From NCBI RefSeq assembly GCF_017745095.1, contig NZ_JAGHZZ010000002.1:62001-126000 (forward strand): 64,000 nt of DNA, given 5' to 3'. How positions within the stretch are numbered: the first letter of the stretch is position 1; each line of letters starts with the position of its first letter. Of this stretch, positions 44,008 to 53,412 are shown piece by piece. The stretch is from Sporocytophaga sp. Its GTDB lineage: Bacteria > Bacteroidota > Bacteroidia > Cytophagales > Cytophagaceae. The position numbers were made by a program, and so were the translations under genes. The notes beneath the pieces were generated by a model, which did not search any database, was not told the DNA's origin, and saw only the letters and a list, made by a program, of their open reading frames with translations.

Positions 44008-46272
44008 TTACTTTCCCAAAATCCTGATCTCTGTCCTTCTATTCAATATCCTCCCACCCTCTGTATCATTTGGAGCAAGGGGACTGGCTTCCCCATAACC
44101 TACAACCGATAAGTGGCTTTTATCTATGCCATTAGTCAATAGATATTCTTCAACTGATTTAGCTCTTTTTTCTGACAATATCTGATTTGCAGCATCTTCT
44201 CCAAGATTATCAGTATACCCACCTATCTCAATATTTAATGAAGGATTTTCTTTCAAAATACTGATCAACAGATCAAGTTCATTCCTTGACACTTCATTTA
44301 AATCCCACTTAGCTGTCTCAAAGTGAACATTTCTTAATATAAAAGATGCTCCCACAGCTGCTGAGTTAATGATACTCTTGTCAAATTCCATCGTAGGCGT
44401 ACCTTTAAAATTGCTTTCAAGTCCTACAATGCTGCCATCTGTAAAGCCATCAACAACTTCCAGCTGTGTAGTAGACACGCCTCTGCTTTTTAAATATTCA
44501 GAAACACTCTTACTTCTTTCTTGTGCAAGCGTTGGGTTTTCATTAGTTTGTACAGATCCTTTTATTTTGAGTTTTGCCTCAGGATTTTTCTTTAAAATCT
44601 CTGCTGCCTTGTCCAGCTCATTTTGATTTAGAGTATTTAAAACTGATTTCCCTGTTTCAAAATGAATATCTCTTAAAAGAAATTTTCCCGAGTAAAACTT
44701 CTCAGGCAATATAATCGCTACACCTGAATCTTTCTGAACAAATGGAATCACGAAATCTCTTGTTATTGTCATGTTTTCATCGGCTGTAAAAGGAATATCC
44801 AGCTCTTGAGTCAACAATGTATCCTTCCCGTCTATAAGCTTTATCCTATATGAATTATACGCTGTAAGACTAGCTGAATATCTTCCATCCTGAGTGAATG
44901 TTGATTCATTTACAGGCTTAGTGGTATTTCTTGTGGAGACAAATAACATCTGAAGATTATTTACTTTTCTGCCTGTCCGGTCTTCCGTAACAATCCCATT
45001 GATTTTTACTGATGGTATATATGAAATTTCGTAGATATCCTTTTCTCCATATCCACCTTCGCGGTATGAGGATATATAAGATTTTTTTGATATGGATGAT
45101 AGATAAAAGTACACATCATCATCCGGTGTATTGATCGGATAGCCCATATTTTCAGGTTCTGACCATTTACCGCTATCACCTAGCACGGATTTGAATACAT
45201 CATACCCTCCCATATTTTTATGTCCTCTTGAACTAAAATAAAGGGTTTTTCCATCTGGCGTAATAAAAGGAGCATCTTCATCTTCATCACTGTTGATTCC
45301 ACCTCTGAGTTCAGAGGGTTCCCCCCAAGAACCATCTGCATTTTTCTTTACATAGTAAATATCAAGATCTCCATTTCTTTTATAGTGATTAGTAGCAAAA
45401 TAGGCAGTTTTACCATCGGCAGAAATGAATGCATCTGCTTCAAAATCTCGGGAATTAATACCTGCAAAAGGCTTAAGATCTCCCCATTTATCCCCATCCC
45501 TTTCAGTATAATAAATATCTCCACCTTTTGTAAATTTATACACAAGCAGCTTGGTATCATTATCAAAAAGCTGAATTGAAGCATCGTGTCCACCTGAATT
45601 CAGTTGTATTTTCTGCGGTTCTGACCATTTACCTTCATCAATTTTCTTTGATTGAAAGATATCTTCAAAAGGCTCACCATCCAGGTCTTCTTTACTTGTT
45701 TCATTTGACCTTCTAGAGGTAAATAAAAGTAATTTGTCATCCATCGAAGTAACAGGACTGTGCTCTGAATAAGAACTATTAATGGTAGGCCCAAGGTTTG
45801 AAACCAAATAGTTCTGATTATTCTTAAGAAATTCTTTAGCTGTATTTACCTGATTGATATATTTTTCCAGGTCTTTCTGACGAAGATCCTTTTGGGATAG
45901 ATTGGACTGATAAATATTGTATTGTTCAAGAGCCTTATCAAACATATAGTTTTGATGATATACTCTCCCCATCCAAAAATGAATATGTTTATCTACCGCA
46001 GAATCCAGTGCATAAACCTTTTCTATATATGTCAGCGCTTTTTCTTTAGAATATCTGTGCAGGTAACAAACAGCTGCGCCAAACAAAGCTTTTGTATTTT
46101 TAGGCTCCTTAGTCAAAATCCTTTCAAAAAAAGGCAGAGCATTTCTGTAATGCTCTTGCTTCAAAAGACGTTGCCCTTCCCTCAAATCATTCGAAACATC
46201 CTGACTATTTGCCTGGGCTAAAAGCCCAAGAGACATTACCAGGATTAAAAAAAATCTGACATTCAACTTCAT
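44008..46272 (-). CDS. PorE-like OmpA family protein with two OmpA-like domains
   Basis: 754 residues. Signal peptide (about 1-24); TPR repeats (about 28-150); PD40/WD40-like propeller (about 160-420, blocks such as FITPDGKTLYFSSRG and GGYDVFKS); a regulatory beta-sandwich (about 425-520); then two OmpA C-terminal domains. The last (about 640-754, GYTDNLGED, LSEKRAKSVEEYL, NRRTEI) has the peptidoglycan-binding Asp and Arg. The one before it (about 535-625) keeps HFETGKSVLN and ERSKSVSEYL but has lost the GxTD segment. TPR-propeller-CRD-OmpA is the design of T9SS PorE, which anchors the machine to peptidoglycan. Third in a tandem run, 30 bp behind its neighbour. Confidence 0.82.
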   Translation of the reverse strand: MKLNVRFFLILVMSLGLLAQANSQDVSNDLREGQRLLKQEHYRNALPFFERILTKEPKNTKALFGAAVCYLHRYSKEKALTYIEKVYALDSAVDKHIHFWMGRVYHQNYMFDKALEQYNIYQSNLSQKDLRQKDLEKYINQVNTAKEFLKNNQNYLVSNLGPTINSSYSEHSPVTSMDDKLLLFTSRRSNETSKEDLDGEPFEDIFQSKKIDEGKWSEPQKIQLNSGGHDASIQLFDNDTKLLVYKFTKGGDIYYTERDGDKWGDLKPFAGINSRDFEADAFISADGKTAYFATNHYKRNGDLDIYYVKKNADGSWGEPSELRGGINSDEDEDAPFITPDGKTLYFSSRGHKNMGGYDVFKSVLGDSGKWSEPENMGYPINTPDDDVYFYLSSISKKSYISSYREGGYGEKDIYEISYIPSVKINGIVTEDRTGRKVNNLQMLFVSTRNTTKPVNESTFTQDGRYSASLTAYNSYRIKLIDGKDTLLTQELDIPFTADENMTITRDFVIPFVQKDSGVAIILPEKFYSGKFLLRDIHFETGKSVLNTLNQNELDKAAEILKKNPEAKLKIKGSVQTNENPTLAQERSKSVSEYLKSRGVSTTQLEVVDGFTDGSIVGLESNFKGTPTMEFDKSIINSAAVGASFILRNVHFETAKWDLNEVSRNELDLLISILKENPSLNIEIGGYTDNLGEDAANQILSEKRAKSVEEYLLTNGIDKSHLSVVGYGEASPLAPNDTEGGRILNRRTEIRILGK

Positions 46273-46302
46273 AGTATTATTTACTCTTAAATTACGGTAT
46301 AA

Positions 46303-48288
46303 TTACTTATCTATGATTACAAACTCTGTTCTTCTGCTTGCTTCTTCCTCTTTTACGTGCTGACCATTATTAACAGGTGTACTTTCTCCATATCCTTTTG
46401 CTACCAATCTCTTTTTAGAGATACCTCTTGATACAAGATAATTCAACACGGCCTCTGCTCTTTTTTGAGACAAATTCTGATTATATTCCTTTTCACCTTT
46501 ACTATCTGTATACCCTGCGATTTCTATACTTACAGATGGATTGTCATTCAAAAGTATGATTAAATTTTCCAGATCCGACTTAGATTCTGGTTTTAATTCA
46601 GATTTATCAAAATCAAAATAAATATTTCTGAGGACAAATCTTTCACCTAAATTCAGTTTTTTCAAATTTATATCATTAACCTGACTATTGGCTGTTTTCT
46701 TGTCTTTAGGTATTTCAATATCTTTCGAAAACGGACCATAACCTTTTACATAAGCGGTAAGCAAATATGCATCTGCAGAATCAACTATTATTTTAAAATG
46801 ATAATCTCCAGCTGAACTACTGGTTATTTCACTGATGACATTTCCTTTATTATCTTTTAGCTTTACCAATGCATTAGATACTGGTTTATTTGTACCAGAA
46901 TCCAATACCTTTCCTGAAAATAAATAAGATTGGTTCTTGGCAACAGATTGATTGGAGTATCTCTTTTCTCTAATCGTTTGTAATCTTCCCTGAAGGTCCT
47001 GAAAGTCAGATCTGGGTGGCATTGATATTCGGTAAATGTCTTTGTCGCCATAGCCTCCTTCTTTTACAGATGCATAATATCCATGTCTCCCATCTCCAGA
47101 TAGTATAAAGTAAAGATCATTATCAGCTGAGTTTATGGGGTATCCAAGATTTTCAGGTATTGACCATTTTTTTGATTCTTCACTGAAAACAGATTTGAAT
47201 ATATCAAAACCACCCATCCCCTTGTGAGCACGTGAACTAAAATAAAGTGTCTTTCCATCCAGATCCATAAAAGGACTTTCCTCATCTGCATCAGTATTAA
47301 TCGGAATACCCAGATTAGAAGGTTTACCCCAGCTTCCATTATCCTTTTTCTCTACCACCCAAATATCATTTCCACCTGCTCCCCCTTCGCGATTGCTTGC
47401 AAAGAAGAATTTCTTTCCATCAAAAGAAAGACAAGCACCGTTCTCAAAATATTTCGCAGAATTTACTTCACTGCCTACAGAAACCGGTTTTGACCATTTG
47501 TGCTCTTCAGAAAAGCTGCAGGCATAAATATCTCCGTTTCCATTATCTTTATAAATAAATAATTGATTTCCGTCAGGAGAGATTCCCACAGATGCCTCGT
47601 GTGAGCTAGTATTTACAGGGAAACCTAAATTTTGGGGTATACTCCAACCACCTTCTATTTTTTTGCTTGAATACAAATCCTCGAAATACATTCCCGACTG
47701 ATCAGTTGCTCCGCCTGTAGAACCTTGTCGTCTTGAAGTAAAAATAAGAAGAGAATCATCTGCTGAAATAACAGGAGCATATTCGGGAAAAGATGAATTG
47801 ATAACAGGTCCTAAATTATCAATTTTCACAGGAACAGGATTTGAGATAAACTCTAGTCCATTATTGCATTCATAAATTCTGCGGTCAACTTTTTTAATTT
47901 CTTCTTTATCTGTTATAGAAGCCTTGTAATTCTGATAATTTTCTATTGCCTTTTCAAAGTTGTGATTGAGCTGATTGGCAATTCCAAGGTATTTGTTGAT
48001 TTGGTAATCAGGAGAAAGTCCCAATGATGAAGCCTTTTCCAAATAAGGCAAGGCCTTAAATTTAAAATCGCTTTCCAGATATAAGATTCCTATTTTATAA
48101 TTGACATCGGATTTATTGGGATTTATTTCCCAAGCTTTGAGATATAAATCGAGAGCCTTCTTTTTATCTTTTTGAATCAATGCGGCTTCTGCTTCTTTAA
48201 TAAGTTTCTTCTCTCCCTGAGCTTGCACCGATACGCTTGCCATCAGAGAGAATGAAAGACATATTATAAAAAAACAAAGCTTTTTCAT
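46303..48288 (-). CDS. PorE-like OmpA family protein, middle copy
   Basis: 661 residues. Signal peptide ends at VSVQAQ; TPR at about 25-150; PD40 propeller at about 160-420 (ISPDGNQLFIYKDNGNGDIY, MDLDGKTLYFSSRAHKGMGG); a carboxypeptidase-type regulatory domain at about 455-545 (FSGKVLDSGTNKPVSNALV); OmpA C domain at about 555-661 (YFDFDKSELKPES, GYTDSKGEKEYNQNLSQKRA, RRTEFV). Closest to the copy directly upstream. Expected to sit in the periplasm, bound to peptidoglycan and outer-membrane partners. The paralogue that serves T9SS, if any, cannot be told from sequence. Confidence 0.82.
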   Translation of the reverse strand: MKKLCFFIICLSFSLMASVSVQAQGEKKLIKEAEAALIQKDKKKALDLYLKAWEINPNKSDVNYKIGILYLESDFKFKALPYLEKASSLGLSPDYQINKYLGIANQLNHNFEKAIENYQNYKASITDKEEIKKVDRRIYECNNGLEFISNPVPVKIDNLGPVINSSFPEYAPVISADDSLLIFTSRRQGSTGGATDQSGMYFEDLYSSKKIEGGWSIPQNLGFPVNTSSHEASVGISPDGNQLFIYKDNGNGDIYACSFSEEHKWSKPVSVGSEVNSAKYFENGACLSFDGKKFFFASNREGGAGGNDIWVVEKKDNGSWGKPSNLGIPINTDADEESPFMDLDGKTLYFSSRAHKGMGGFDIFKSVFSEESKKWSIPENLGYPINSADNDLYFILSGDGRHGYYASVKEGGYGDKDIYRISMPPRSDFQDLQGRLQTIREKRYSNQSVAKNQSYLFSGKVLDSGTNKPVSNALVKLKDNKGNVISEITSSSAGDYHFKIIVDSADAYLLTAYVKGYGPFSKDIEIPKDKKTANSQVNDINLKKLNLGERFVLRNIYFDFDKSELKPESKSDLENLIILLNDNPSVSIEIAGYTDSKGEKEYNQNLSQKRAEAVLNYLVSRGISKKRLVAKGYGESTPVNNGQHVKEEEASRRTEFVIIDK

Positions 48289-48348
48289 TTCACCTTATAT
48301 ACTTATCCTGCCTAAATAGTAAATGCAAGATAGGTAATTAAAACCTAA

Positions 48349-50340
48349 TCAGTTTCCGATGATTTCAAATTCTGTTCTTCGGTTGAGCTGACGGCCTTCC
48401 TCGGTATCATTGGTTTCCATTGGCCTATCAAATCCATATCCGGCATATTTCAATCTTGCAGGATCAATTCCCTTTTTGATAAGATAGTCTACCACCGCCT
48501 GTGCTCTTTTCTGCGAAAGATTTTTGTTATAATCCGCAGATCCTTTGTTATCTGTGTGGCCAGAAATTTCTATTTTTAAAGTTGGAACCTGAACTAGCAA
48601 GTCATACAATCTTTCTAATTCAGCAGTTGAAGCAGGTCTTAAAGTCGCTTTATCAAAATCAAAAAATATGTTTCTCAACACAATCTTCGTTCCAACAGCT
48701 ACCTTCTTGAGTTCCACATCCTTTACAATTTCCTGATAGTTAGTACTTGCTGGAATATCAAAATTTTCAGAATGAAATAAATAGTCTTTCTTTTCAACAG
48801 CTATTCCATAATTCTTACCGGAAGGAAGAATAACAAGGTAGCCGCCGGTAAGACTATTTGTTGTTACTTCATGAATGACTTCATTTTTTTCATTGTCAAT
48901 GATAAGCAATTTACTTTCAAGAGGAGCTTTGGTAAGAGCATCTGTAACTGTACCTTTTAGTATAGTAATAGGGTTAAAAGCTTCTACTTTGGCTATTGAG
49001 ACAAGTTTCTTCTTTCCCGGTTCCTTAGTTTCATTAACACTTTTTCCTGAAACCTCTGCAAGTTCTTCAGGCTTTGGCATACTGATCATATATACATCTG
49101 TCTCTCCTTGACCTCCCTCTCTTTCACTTGCATAATAACCATGCTTATTGTCCGCTGAAAGTACAAAGTAAATATCATCATCAGCGGTATTGATAGGATA
49201 ACCTAGGTTTTCAGGAGTAGACCATGTTCCATCTGTTTTTAGGGTGGATTTATAAATATCATACCAACCCATGCCGGCATGGCCTTTTGAGCTAAAATAT
49301 AGGGTCTTTCCATCAGGGTGGATAAAAGGAGCGTCGTCGTCATATTCAGTGTTGATGCTCTTTCCCAAGTTTACAGCTACTCCCCATTTTCCTTTTTTAT
49401 CCTTTTTACTCATGTAAATATCAAGCCCGCCTAAGCCGCCTTCTCTATCGCTTGTGAAATATATAGTATTACCATCTGCAGTCATCGAAATGGATTTTTC
49501 ATCCGCTTTGGTATTGACGTTTTTACCAAGATCCTGAGGTTTAGACCATTTTCCTTCTTGCAATGTAGACAAAAATATATCTCCCTTACTATCGTCGCTA
49601 TCCCTATAAATAAATATCTGACTTCCGTCCGGAGAGATGGCTATACTGGCATCATGCACTTCAGTATTGATTGGTTTTCCAATGTTCTGAGGCGCAGTCC
49701 ACTGGCCATTTTTATTATAGGAAATATAGATGTCTTCAAAAAGTAGTCCCTGTTCATCAAGAGCCTCTCCAGTTCCCCCTTCTCTTCTGCTGGTAAATAC
49801 TAGTACAGATTCGTCAGCGGAAATGACCGGACCATGGTCAATAAACTTGGTATTAATTACAGGGCCCATGTTTTCAATCTTAGCTTTAACAGGGTGTTTT
49901 ACATAAACAGCACCGTTCTCACATTCGAATATTTTCCTATCCGTTTTTTTGATCTCTTCTAAGTCCTTCTTATCAATTTTTACTTTGTAATCCTGAAAAT
50001 ATTTTAATGCTTCCTCAAACCGGTGATTGTATTGATACGATTTACCAAGAAGCTGAAGAATTTTTGGGTCTATATCAGGATTTACTTCATAGGCTTTTGT
50101 CAGATAAGGTAGAGACTTGGTGTGGTGAATAGTATTCAGATATGAAACACCAAGTTTAAAATTGGCTTCTGCATTACTTTTTTCAAGATCAAGTACCTCA
50201 AGGTAAGCAGCAATGGCTTCCTTATACTTGTGTTCATCGTAATAATAATTCGCCTTTTTTAAAGATTTTTTAATATTAGGTTGAGCGATTCCGACAAAGG
50301 AACAAAGCAGGAACAGGAATAGGAGATACAATTTTCGCAT
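48349..50340 (-). CDS. PorE-like OmpA family protein, first copy
   Basis: 663 residues. Signal peptide MRKLYLLFLFLLCSFVGIAQ; TPR at about 22-150; PD40 propeller at about 160-415 (ISPDGSQIFIYRDSDD, MTADGNTIYFTSDREGGLGG, IHPDGKTLYFSSKG); regulatory domain at about 455-545 (LKGTVTDALTKAPLESKL); OmpA C domain at about 555-663 (FFDFDKATLRPAS, GHTDNKGSADYNKNLSQKRA, NRRTEFEI). It heads the tandem triplet. Domain order matches PorE of Porphyromonas gingivalis. The upstream 315 bp are divergent with engB. Confidence 0.83.
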   Translation of the reverse strand: MRKLYLLFLFLLCSFVGIAQPNIKKSLKKANYYYDEHKYKEAIAAYLEVLDLEKSNAEANFKLGVSYLNTIHHTKSLPYLTKAYEVNPDIDPKILQLLGKSYQYNHRFEEALKYFQDYKVKIDKKDLEEIKKTDRKIFECENGAVYVKHPVKAKIENMGPVINTKFIDHGPVISADESVLVFTSRREGGTGEALDEQGLLFEDIYISYNKNGQWTAPQNIGKPINTEVHDASIAISPDGSQIFIYRDSDDSKGDIFLSTLQEGKWSKPQDLGKNVNTKADEKSISMTADGNTIYFTSDREGGLGGLDIYMSKKDKKGKWGVAVNLGKSINTEYDDDAPFIHPDGKTLYFSSKGHAGMGWYDIYKSTLKTDGTWSTPENLGYPINTADDDIYFVLSADNKHGYYASEREGGQGETDVYMISMPKPEELAEVSGKSVNETKEPGKKKLVSIAKVEAFNPITILKGTVTDALTKAPLESKLLIIDNEKNEVIHEVTTNSLTGGYLVILPSGKNYGIAVEKKDYLFHSENFDIPASTNYQEIVKDVELKKVAVGTKIVLRNIFFDFDKATLRPASTAELERLYDLLVQVPTLKIEISGHTDNKGSADYNKNLSQKRAQAVVDYLIKKGIDPARLKYAGYGFDRPMETNDTEEGRQLNRRTEFEIIGN

Positions 50341-50655
50341 ATTTGATAATCTTAAGCTTGGATAAGGCAGGATAATAACGAAGAGATTTAGAATATCTGA
50401 GAGTTCCCCATCACTAATTCTTAATTTGATAATATTTTTTCTACCTTAAAGTCAATTTAAAATATTTTTTTCAATCAAGAAATATTTTGAGAAATTATTC
50501 CAATCCAATCAATACGGTCTAGATTGAAATTGGTTTTGATATATCCTAGAGAGTAATTCTTAAAATACGCTATGATATATTAAGTCATTTCTCTTAATTT
50601 TGCCATTCTTATAGAAATTCCAACAGGCGAAATTCCGCATTGAAAGGTTATAGTT
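50341..50655. other. Divergent intergenic region between the PorE-like triplet and engB
   Basis: 315 bp, AT-rich. TAATTTTG at 50595-50602 is a good -7 box for engB. An imperfect inverted repeat, CCAATC with GATTG and ATTGG nearby (about 50498-50534), could be an operator or small hairpin. No clear promoter was found for the minus-strand triplet. Confidence 0.5.
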
Positions 50656-51267
50656 ATGATAATAAAAAAGGCTGATTTTGTCCAAAGTAAAACCAATTAC
50701 AAAGATTGTCCCGAGCCAGATAAGTGTGAATTTGCATTTATCGGCAGGTCAAATGTTGGTAAATCTTCTCTGATAAATATGCTTACCGGACAAAAAGGAT
50801 TGGCCAAAACCAGTGCAAAACCCGGTAAGACACAGTTGATCAACCATTTTATTATCAATGAAAAATGGTATCTGGTCGACTTACCAGGCTATGGATGGGC
50901 CAAGGTAAGCAAGGAATCTAAAGCTAAGTGGGAAAAAATGGTTAAAGATTACCTTACTTTAAGGGAAAATTTATTTTGTGTATTTGTACTGATTGATAAC
51001 CGTTTAGAACCACAAGCTATTGATATAGAATTTATTAATTGGCTTGGAGAAAAAGGAATACCTTTTTCATTGATATTTACGAAATACGATAAACTATCAA
51101 AAACGCAGGCAAATAATAACTTAGTGAAATTTGAGAATGAGATGTCAAAGACTTGGCAAGAACTCCCGCCGATTTTCGTTACTTCATCCGAAACAGGCTT
51201 TGGCAAAGAAGAGGTGCTCAATTATCTGGATAGCCTGGTAAAAAATTTCGAAGAACAGAAAAATTAA
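50656..51267 (+). CDS. engB: Ribosome biogenesis GTPase YsxC/EngB
   Basis: 203 residues, full length. It helps 50S subunit assembly. G1 is GRSNVGKSS at 30-38, G2 the TSAKPGKTQ loop at 52-60, G3 DLPGYGWAKV at 75-84 and G4 TKYDK near 142. The ATG at 50656 gives the family's IIKKADFVQSKTN start. A -7 box lies 54 bp upstream. The next gene has its own promoter. Confidence 0.95.
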   Translation: MIIKKADFVQSKTNYKDCPEPDKCEFAFIGRSNVGKSSLINMLTGQKGLAKTSAKPGKTQLINHFIINEKWYLVDLPGYGWAKVSKESKAKWEKMVKDYLTLRENLFCVFVLIDNRLEPQAIDIEFINWLGEKGIPFSLIFTKYDKLSKTQANNNLVKFENEMSKTWQELPPIFVTSSETGFGKEEVLNYLDSLVKNFEEQKN

Positions 51268-51269
51268 AA

Positions 51270-51300
51270 TTTGGTTAGTAAATAATTCAAAGTATTTTTG
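51270..51300 (+). promoter_or_regulatory. Textbook Bacteroidota promoter of the TonB-C gene
   Basis: TTTG at 51270-51273, 19-bp spacer, TATTTTTG at 51293-51300. Both elements match the -33/-7 consensus with the preferred spacing. The ATG is 33 bp downstream. Confidence 0.75.
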
Positions 51301-51332
51301 CAAATGCTTTTAATATAATTTCGAGTAAAAAT

Positions 51333-51686
51333 ATGAAAAAACTAATTTTATCATCCCTTCTTTTCCTAGGAATAAACTTTGTGATTTTTGCTCAAAGTGG
51401 AAAAGTTATACCAGCAGCAGAATTTTATCCAGGCGGACAAGATTCTATGTATGCCTTCATTGAGAAACATAAGGTATACCCTATTCTGGCAAAGAAAAAC
51501 AGAATTTCGGGAGAATGTATTATCAATTTCATCCTTAATGAAGACGGAACTATTTATAGTCCTACGATAGTAAAAAATATCGGAGGAGGTTGTGGTCAGG
51601 AAGCATTAAGGGTAGCCAAATTATTGAAATTCAAAGCTCCAGGATATAAAATTCAAACTAGTATTCCTATATATTTCAAACTATAG
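51333..51686 (+). CDS. Secreted TonB C-terminal domain protein
   Basis: 117 residues. Signal peptide (about 1-20, FVIFAQ). The rest is one TonB-C domain: FIEKHKVYPILAKKNRISGECIINFILNEDG and a final aromatic strand IPIYFKL. It lacks the N-terminal helix and proline linker of a true TonB, so it is a free periplasmic TonB-C-like protein. Many Bacteroidota have such proteins; the partner is unknown. A cysteine pair of possible redox use is at CGQ and ECI. Transcribed from its own strong promoter, 25 bp before the DUF5606 gene. Confidence 0.8.
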   Translation: MKKLILSSLLFLGINFVIFAQSGKVIPAAEFYPGGQDSMYAFIEKHKVYPILAKKNRISGECIINFILNEDGTIYSPTIVKNIGGGCGQEALRVAKLLKFKAPGYKIQTSIPIYFKL

Positions 51687-51710
51687 ATTTTTAACCTTAT
51701 TTAATTTAAA

Positions 51711-52271
51711 ATGGATTTAAAAGATATTGCAGCAGTTTCAGGAAAAAGTGGTCTTTACAAAGTTTTAAAACCTACGAGGAATGGTGTAATCCTGGAAAGT
51801 ATTGATGAGCAAAAAACTAAATTCATTGCCAATGCTAACACCAGAGTTTCTCTTTTAAAAGAAATTTCAATTTATACAGACGGCAAAGAAGCTTCTCTTC
51901 CTTTAGAGGACGTATTTTCGAGAATTTTTGAAAAATACGGAAAAACTATCGATGTTTCTGGGAAATCTACTCCTGTAGAATTGCAAAAATTTGTAGAGTC
52001 AGTTGTTCCTGATTACGACAAAGAAAAAGTATACCAATCAGATATGAAGAAATTAGTTGTATGGTACACAACTATTTCAACTTATTTCCCTGAAAGATTT
52101 ACTGCAGCATCTTCATCCGAGACTGCTTCTGCAGAAACTTCAGAAACAAATGAAGAGGCAGAACCACTAAAAGCAGCCAAGCCAAAAGCTAAAGCAGCTA
52201 AAGAAAAAGTAGCCGACAAAGAAGAAAAAGAAGCTAAACCAAAAGCCAAGGCAGCAGCTAAAAAATCATAA
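51711..52271 (+). CDS. DUF5606 family protein with Ala/Lys-rich tail
   Basis: 186 residues. Residues 1-125 are the conserved domain (LKDIAAVSGKSGLYKVLKP, RVSLLKEISIYTDG, TYFPERF), widespread in Bacteroidota with unknown function. Residues about 128-186 are low complexity: first Ser/Glu/Thr, then repeated AKPKAKAA-type units, like a histone-like or DNA/RNA-binding tail. It follows the TonB-C gene by 24 bp and ends at a strong terminator. Confidence 0.88.
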   Translation: MDLKDIAAVSGKSGLYKVLKPTRNGVILESIDEQKTKFIANANTRVSLLKEISIYTDGKEASLPLEDVFSRIFEKYGKTIDVSGKSTPVELQKFVESVVPDYDKEKVYQSDMKKLVVWYTTISTYFPERFTAASSSETASAETSETNEEAEPLKAAKPKAKAAKEKVADKEEKEAKPKAKAAAKKS

Positions 52272-52278
52272 ATAAAAA

Positions 52279-52303
52279 AAACCGGAATCACTTCCGGTTT
52301 TTT
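52279..52303 (+). terminator. Terminator of the DUF5606 gene
   Basis: ACCGGAA/TTCCGGT stem with a 4-nt loop, A-run before and seven T after. Confidence 0.9.
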
Positions 52304-52390
52304 TATGTAATTTTTTAAAAAATAACCCTTAATTTTCTTGGAATCCGTCGAAATCCCTGACTACACTTGGATTACTTTTTTACTTTGAGC

Positions 52391-52993
52391 TTACTCTACT
52401 TTATTCAATGTTAGCCTTAATGATAAAGACAAAGTACTTGTATAAAATTTGCGGCTATACGAAGAGTTTTCTTTTGAATTGATAGGCATAACAGATCTTG
52501 AGTAGCGTAAATTCAAATCCAGTCCACGTACAATCCTAAATTCTAAACCGCCTAGGAAACATAGATTGACTTTATCAAAATCCTTAGTATTATCATCATA
52601 TCCAGTACCCAAATCCATTTTGGACTTTAATAAAAAATTGGGGGAAACTCCAGCATCTATTCCAAACCTTTTTACAATTCTAAAATGAAATACTACAGGA
52701 GTTTCTATGTAATTTAATCTCCACCTGAAATACGCAGGGTTATTTTCACTGTTCTTCGCGCCTTTCTGAGAATAGAAGACCTCTGGTTGAAGAAATACTT
52801 TTTTAGATAAAGGAAATGTTGCTGCAGCTCCTAGTATCAGTCCAGGTTTATCAAAACCAGAATAATCATCACCATCCACCTGACCAGCATTGATGCCTCC
52901 GATAAGTTTGCCACTGATTGACTGAGCAGAAGTTTTATAACTTAAAAAGAATAAGGCAGTTAAAGCCCAAAAAGAAATAATTGCTTTTTTCAT
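52391..52993 (-). CDS. Outer-membrane beta-barrel protein (PorT/OmpX-like fold)
   Basis: 200 residues, signal peptide ending TSAQS near residue 24. About eight amphipathic strands with aromatic ends (KLIGGINAGQVDGDDYSGF, VFLQPEVFYSQKGAK, WRLNYIETPVVFHF, LNLRYSRSVMP), typical of the outer-membrane beta-barrel family. It is a distinct barrel, not a second PorT. Function unknown. It lies between convergent DUF5606 and a divergent small gene. Confidence 0.8.
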   Translation of the reverse strand: MKKAIISFWALTALFFLSYKTSAQSISGKLIGGINAGQVDGDDYSGFDKPGLILGAAATFPLSKKVFLQPEVFYSQKGAKNSENNPAYFRWRLNYIETPVVFHFRIVKRFGIDAGVSPNFLLKSKMDLGTGYDDNTKDFDKVNLCFLGGLEFRIVRGLDLNLRYSRSVMPINSKENSSYSRKFYTSTLSLSLRLTLNKVE

Positions 52994-53073
52994 AATACAA
53001 TGTGGGGATAAATATTCAAAAGTAATTACTTATTTGCAAGCAGATTTGGTCCTTATACCATTCCTTATATATA

Positions 53074-53412
53074 ATGCCAGCCAACAAAGAAGAAATTGAA
53101 CACCTTGCAGGAATTAGTCTGAGACAGGAGTTTGGTCTTTCAACTCCAAATGATTTAAATAGCTCAGTAGATGACCTTATATCCGCTCTAGGCAGAGCTA
53201 TTGCACAACTTTTGCAAAGCCAGCCAGAGAAGCTGTTTCAGATCCTTTACAGACTTGATGTAAATGAAAATATTGTGAAAACTGCATTTAAAGAAAAAGC
53301 CGGAGAAGAGCTCTGTTTAACTCTTGCTCAAAAAATGGTGGAAAGGCAGATTCAAAGAATTCAGATCAGACAAAAGTACTCAGGCAAATCTTCTGAGGAT
53401 AGTCATCACTGA
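53074..53412 (+). CDS. Conserved hypothetical protein, 112 residues
   Basis: Small, soluble, mostly helical. It starts NKEEIEHLAGISLRQEFG and has LYRLDVNEN and KMVERQIQRIQIRQKY; I recall similar uncharacterised proteins in Cytophagales, but name no domain. The 3' end overlaps the convergent fructosamine-kinase-family gene by 33 bp. Confidence 0.7.
   Translation: MPANKEEIEHLAGISLRQEFGLSTPNDLNSSVDDLISALGRAIAQLLQSQPEKLFQILYRLDVNENIVKTAFKEKAGEELCLTLAQKMVERQIQRIQIRQKYSGKSSEDSHH

Noticed and set aside
52391-52993. Second porT
   Set aside because: It is a barrel of the same broad type but lacks the PorT-specific [10 protein letters not shown] start; called as a generic beta-barrel.
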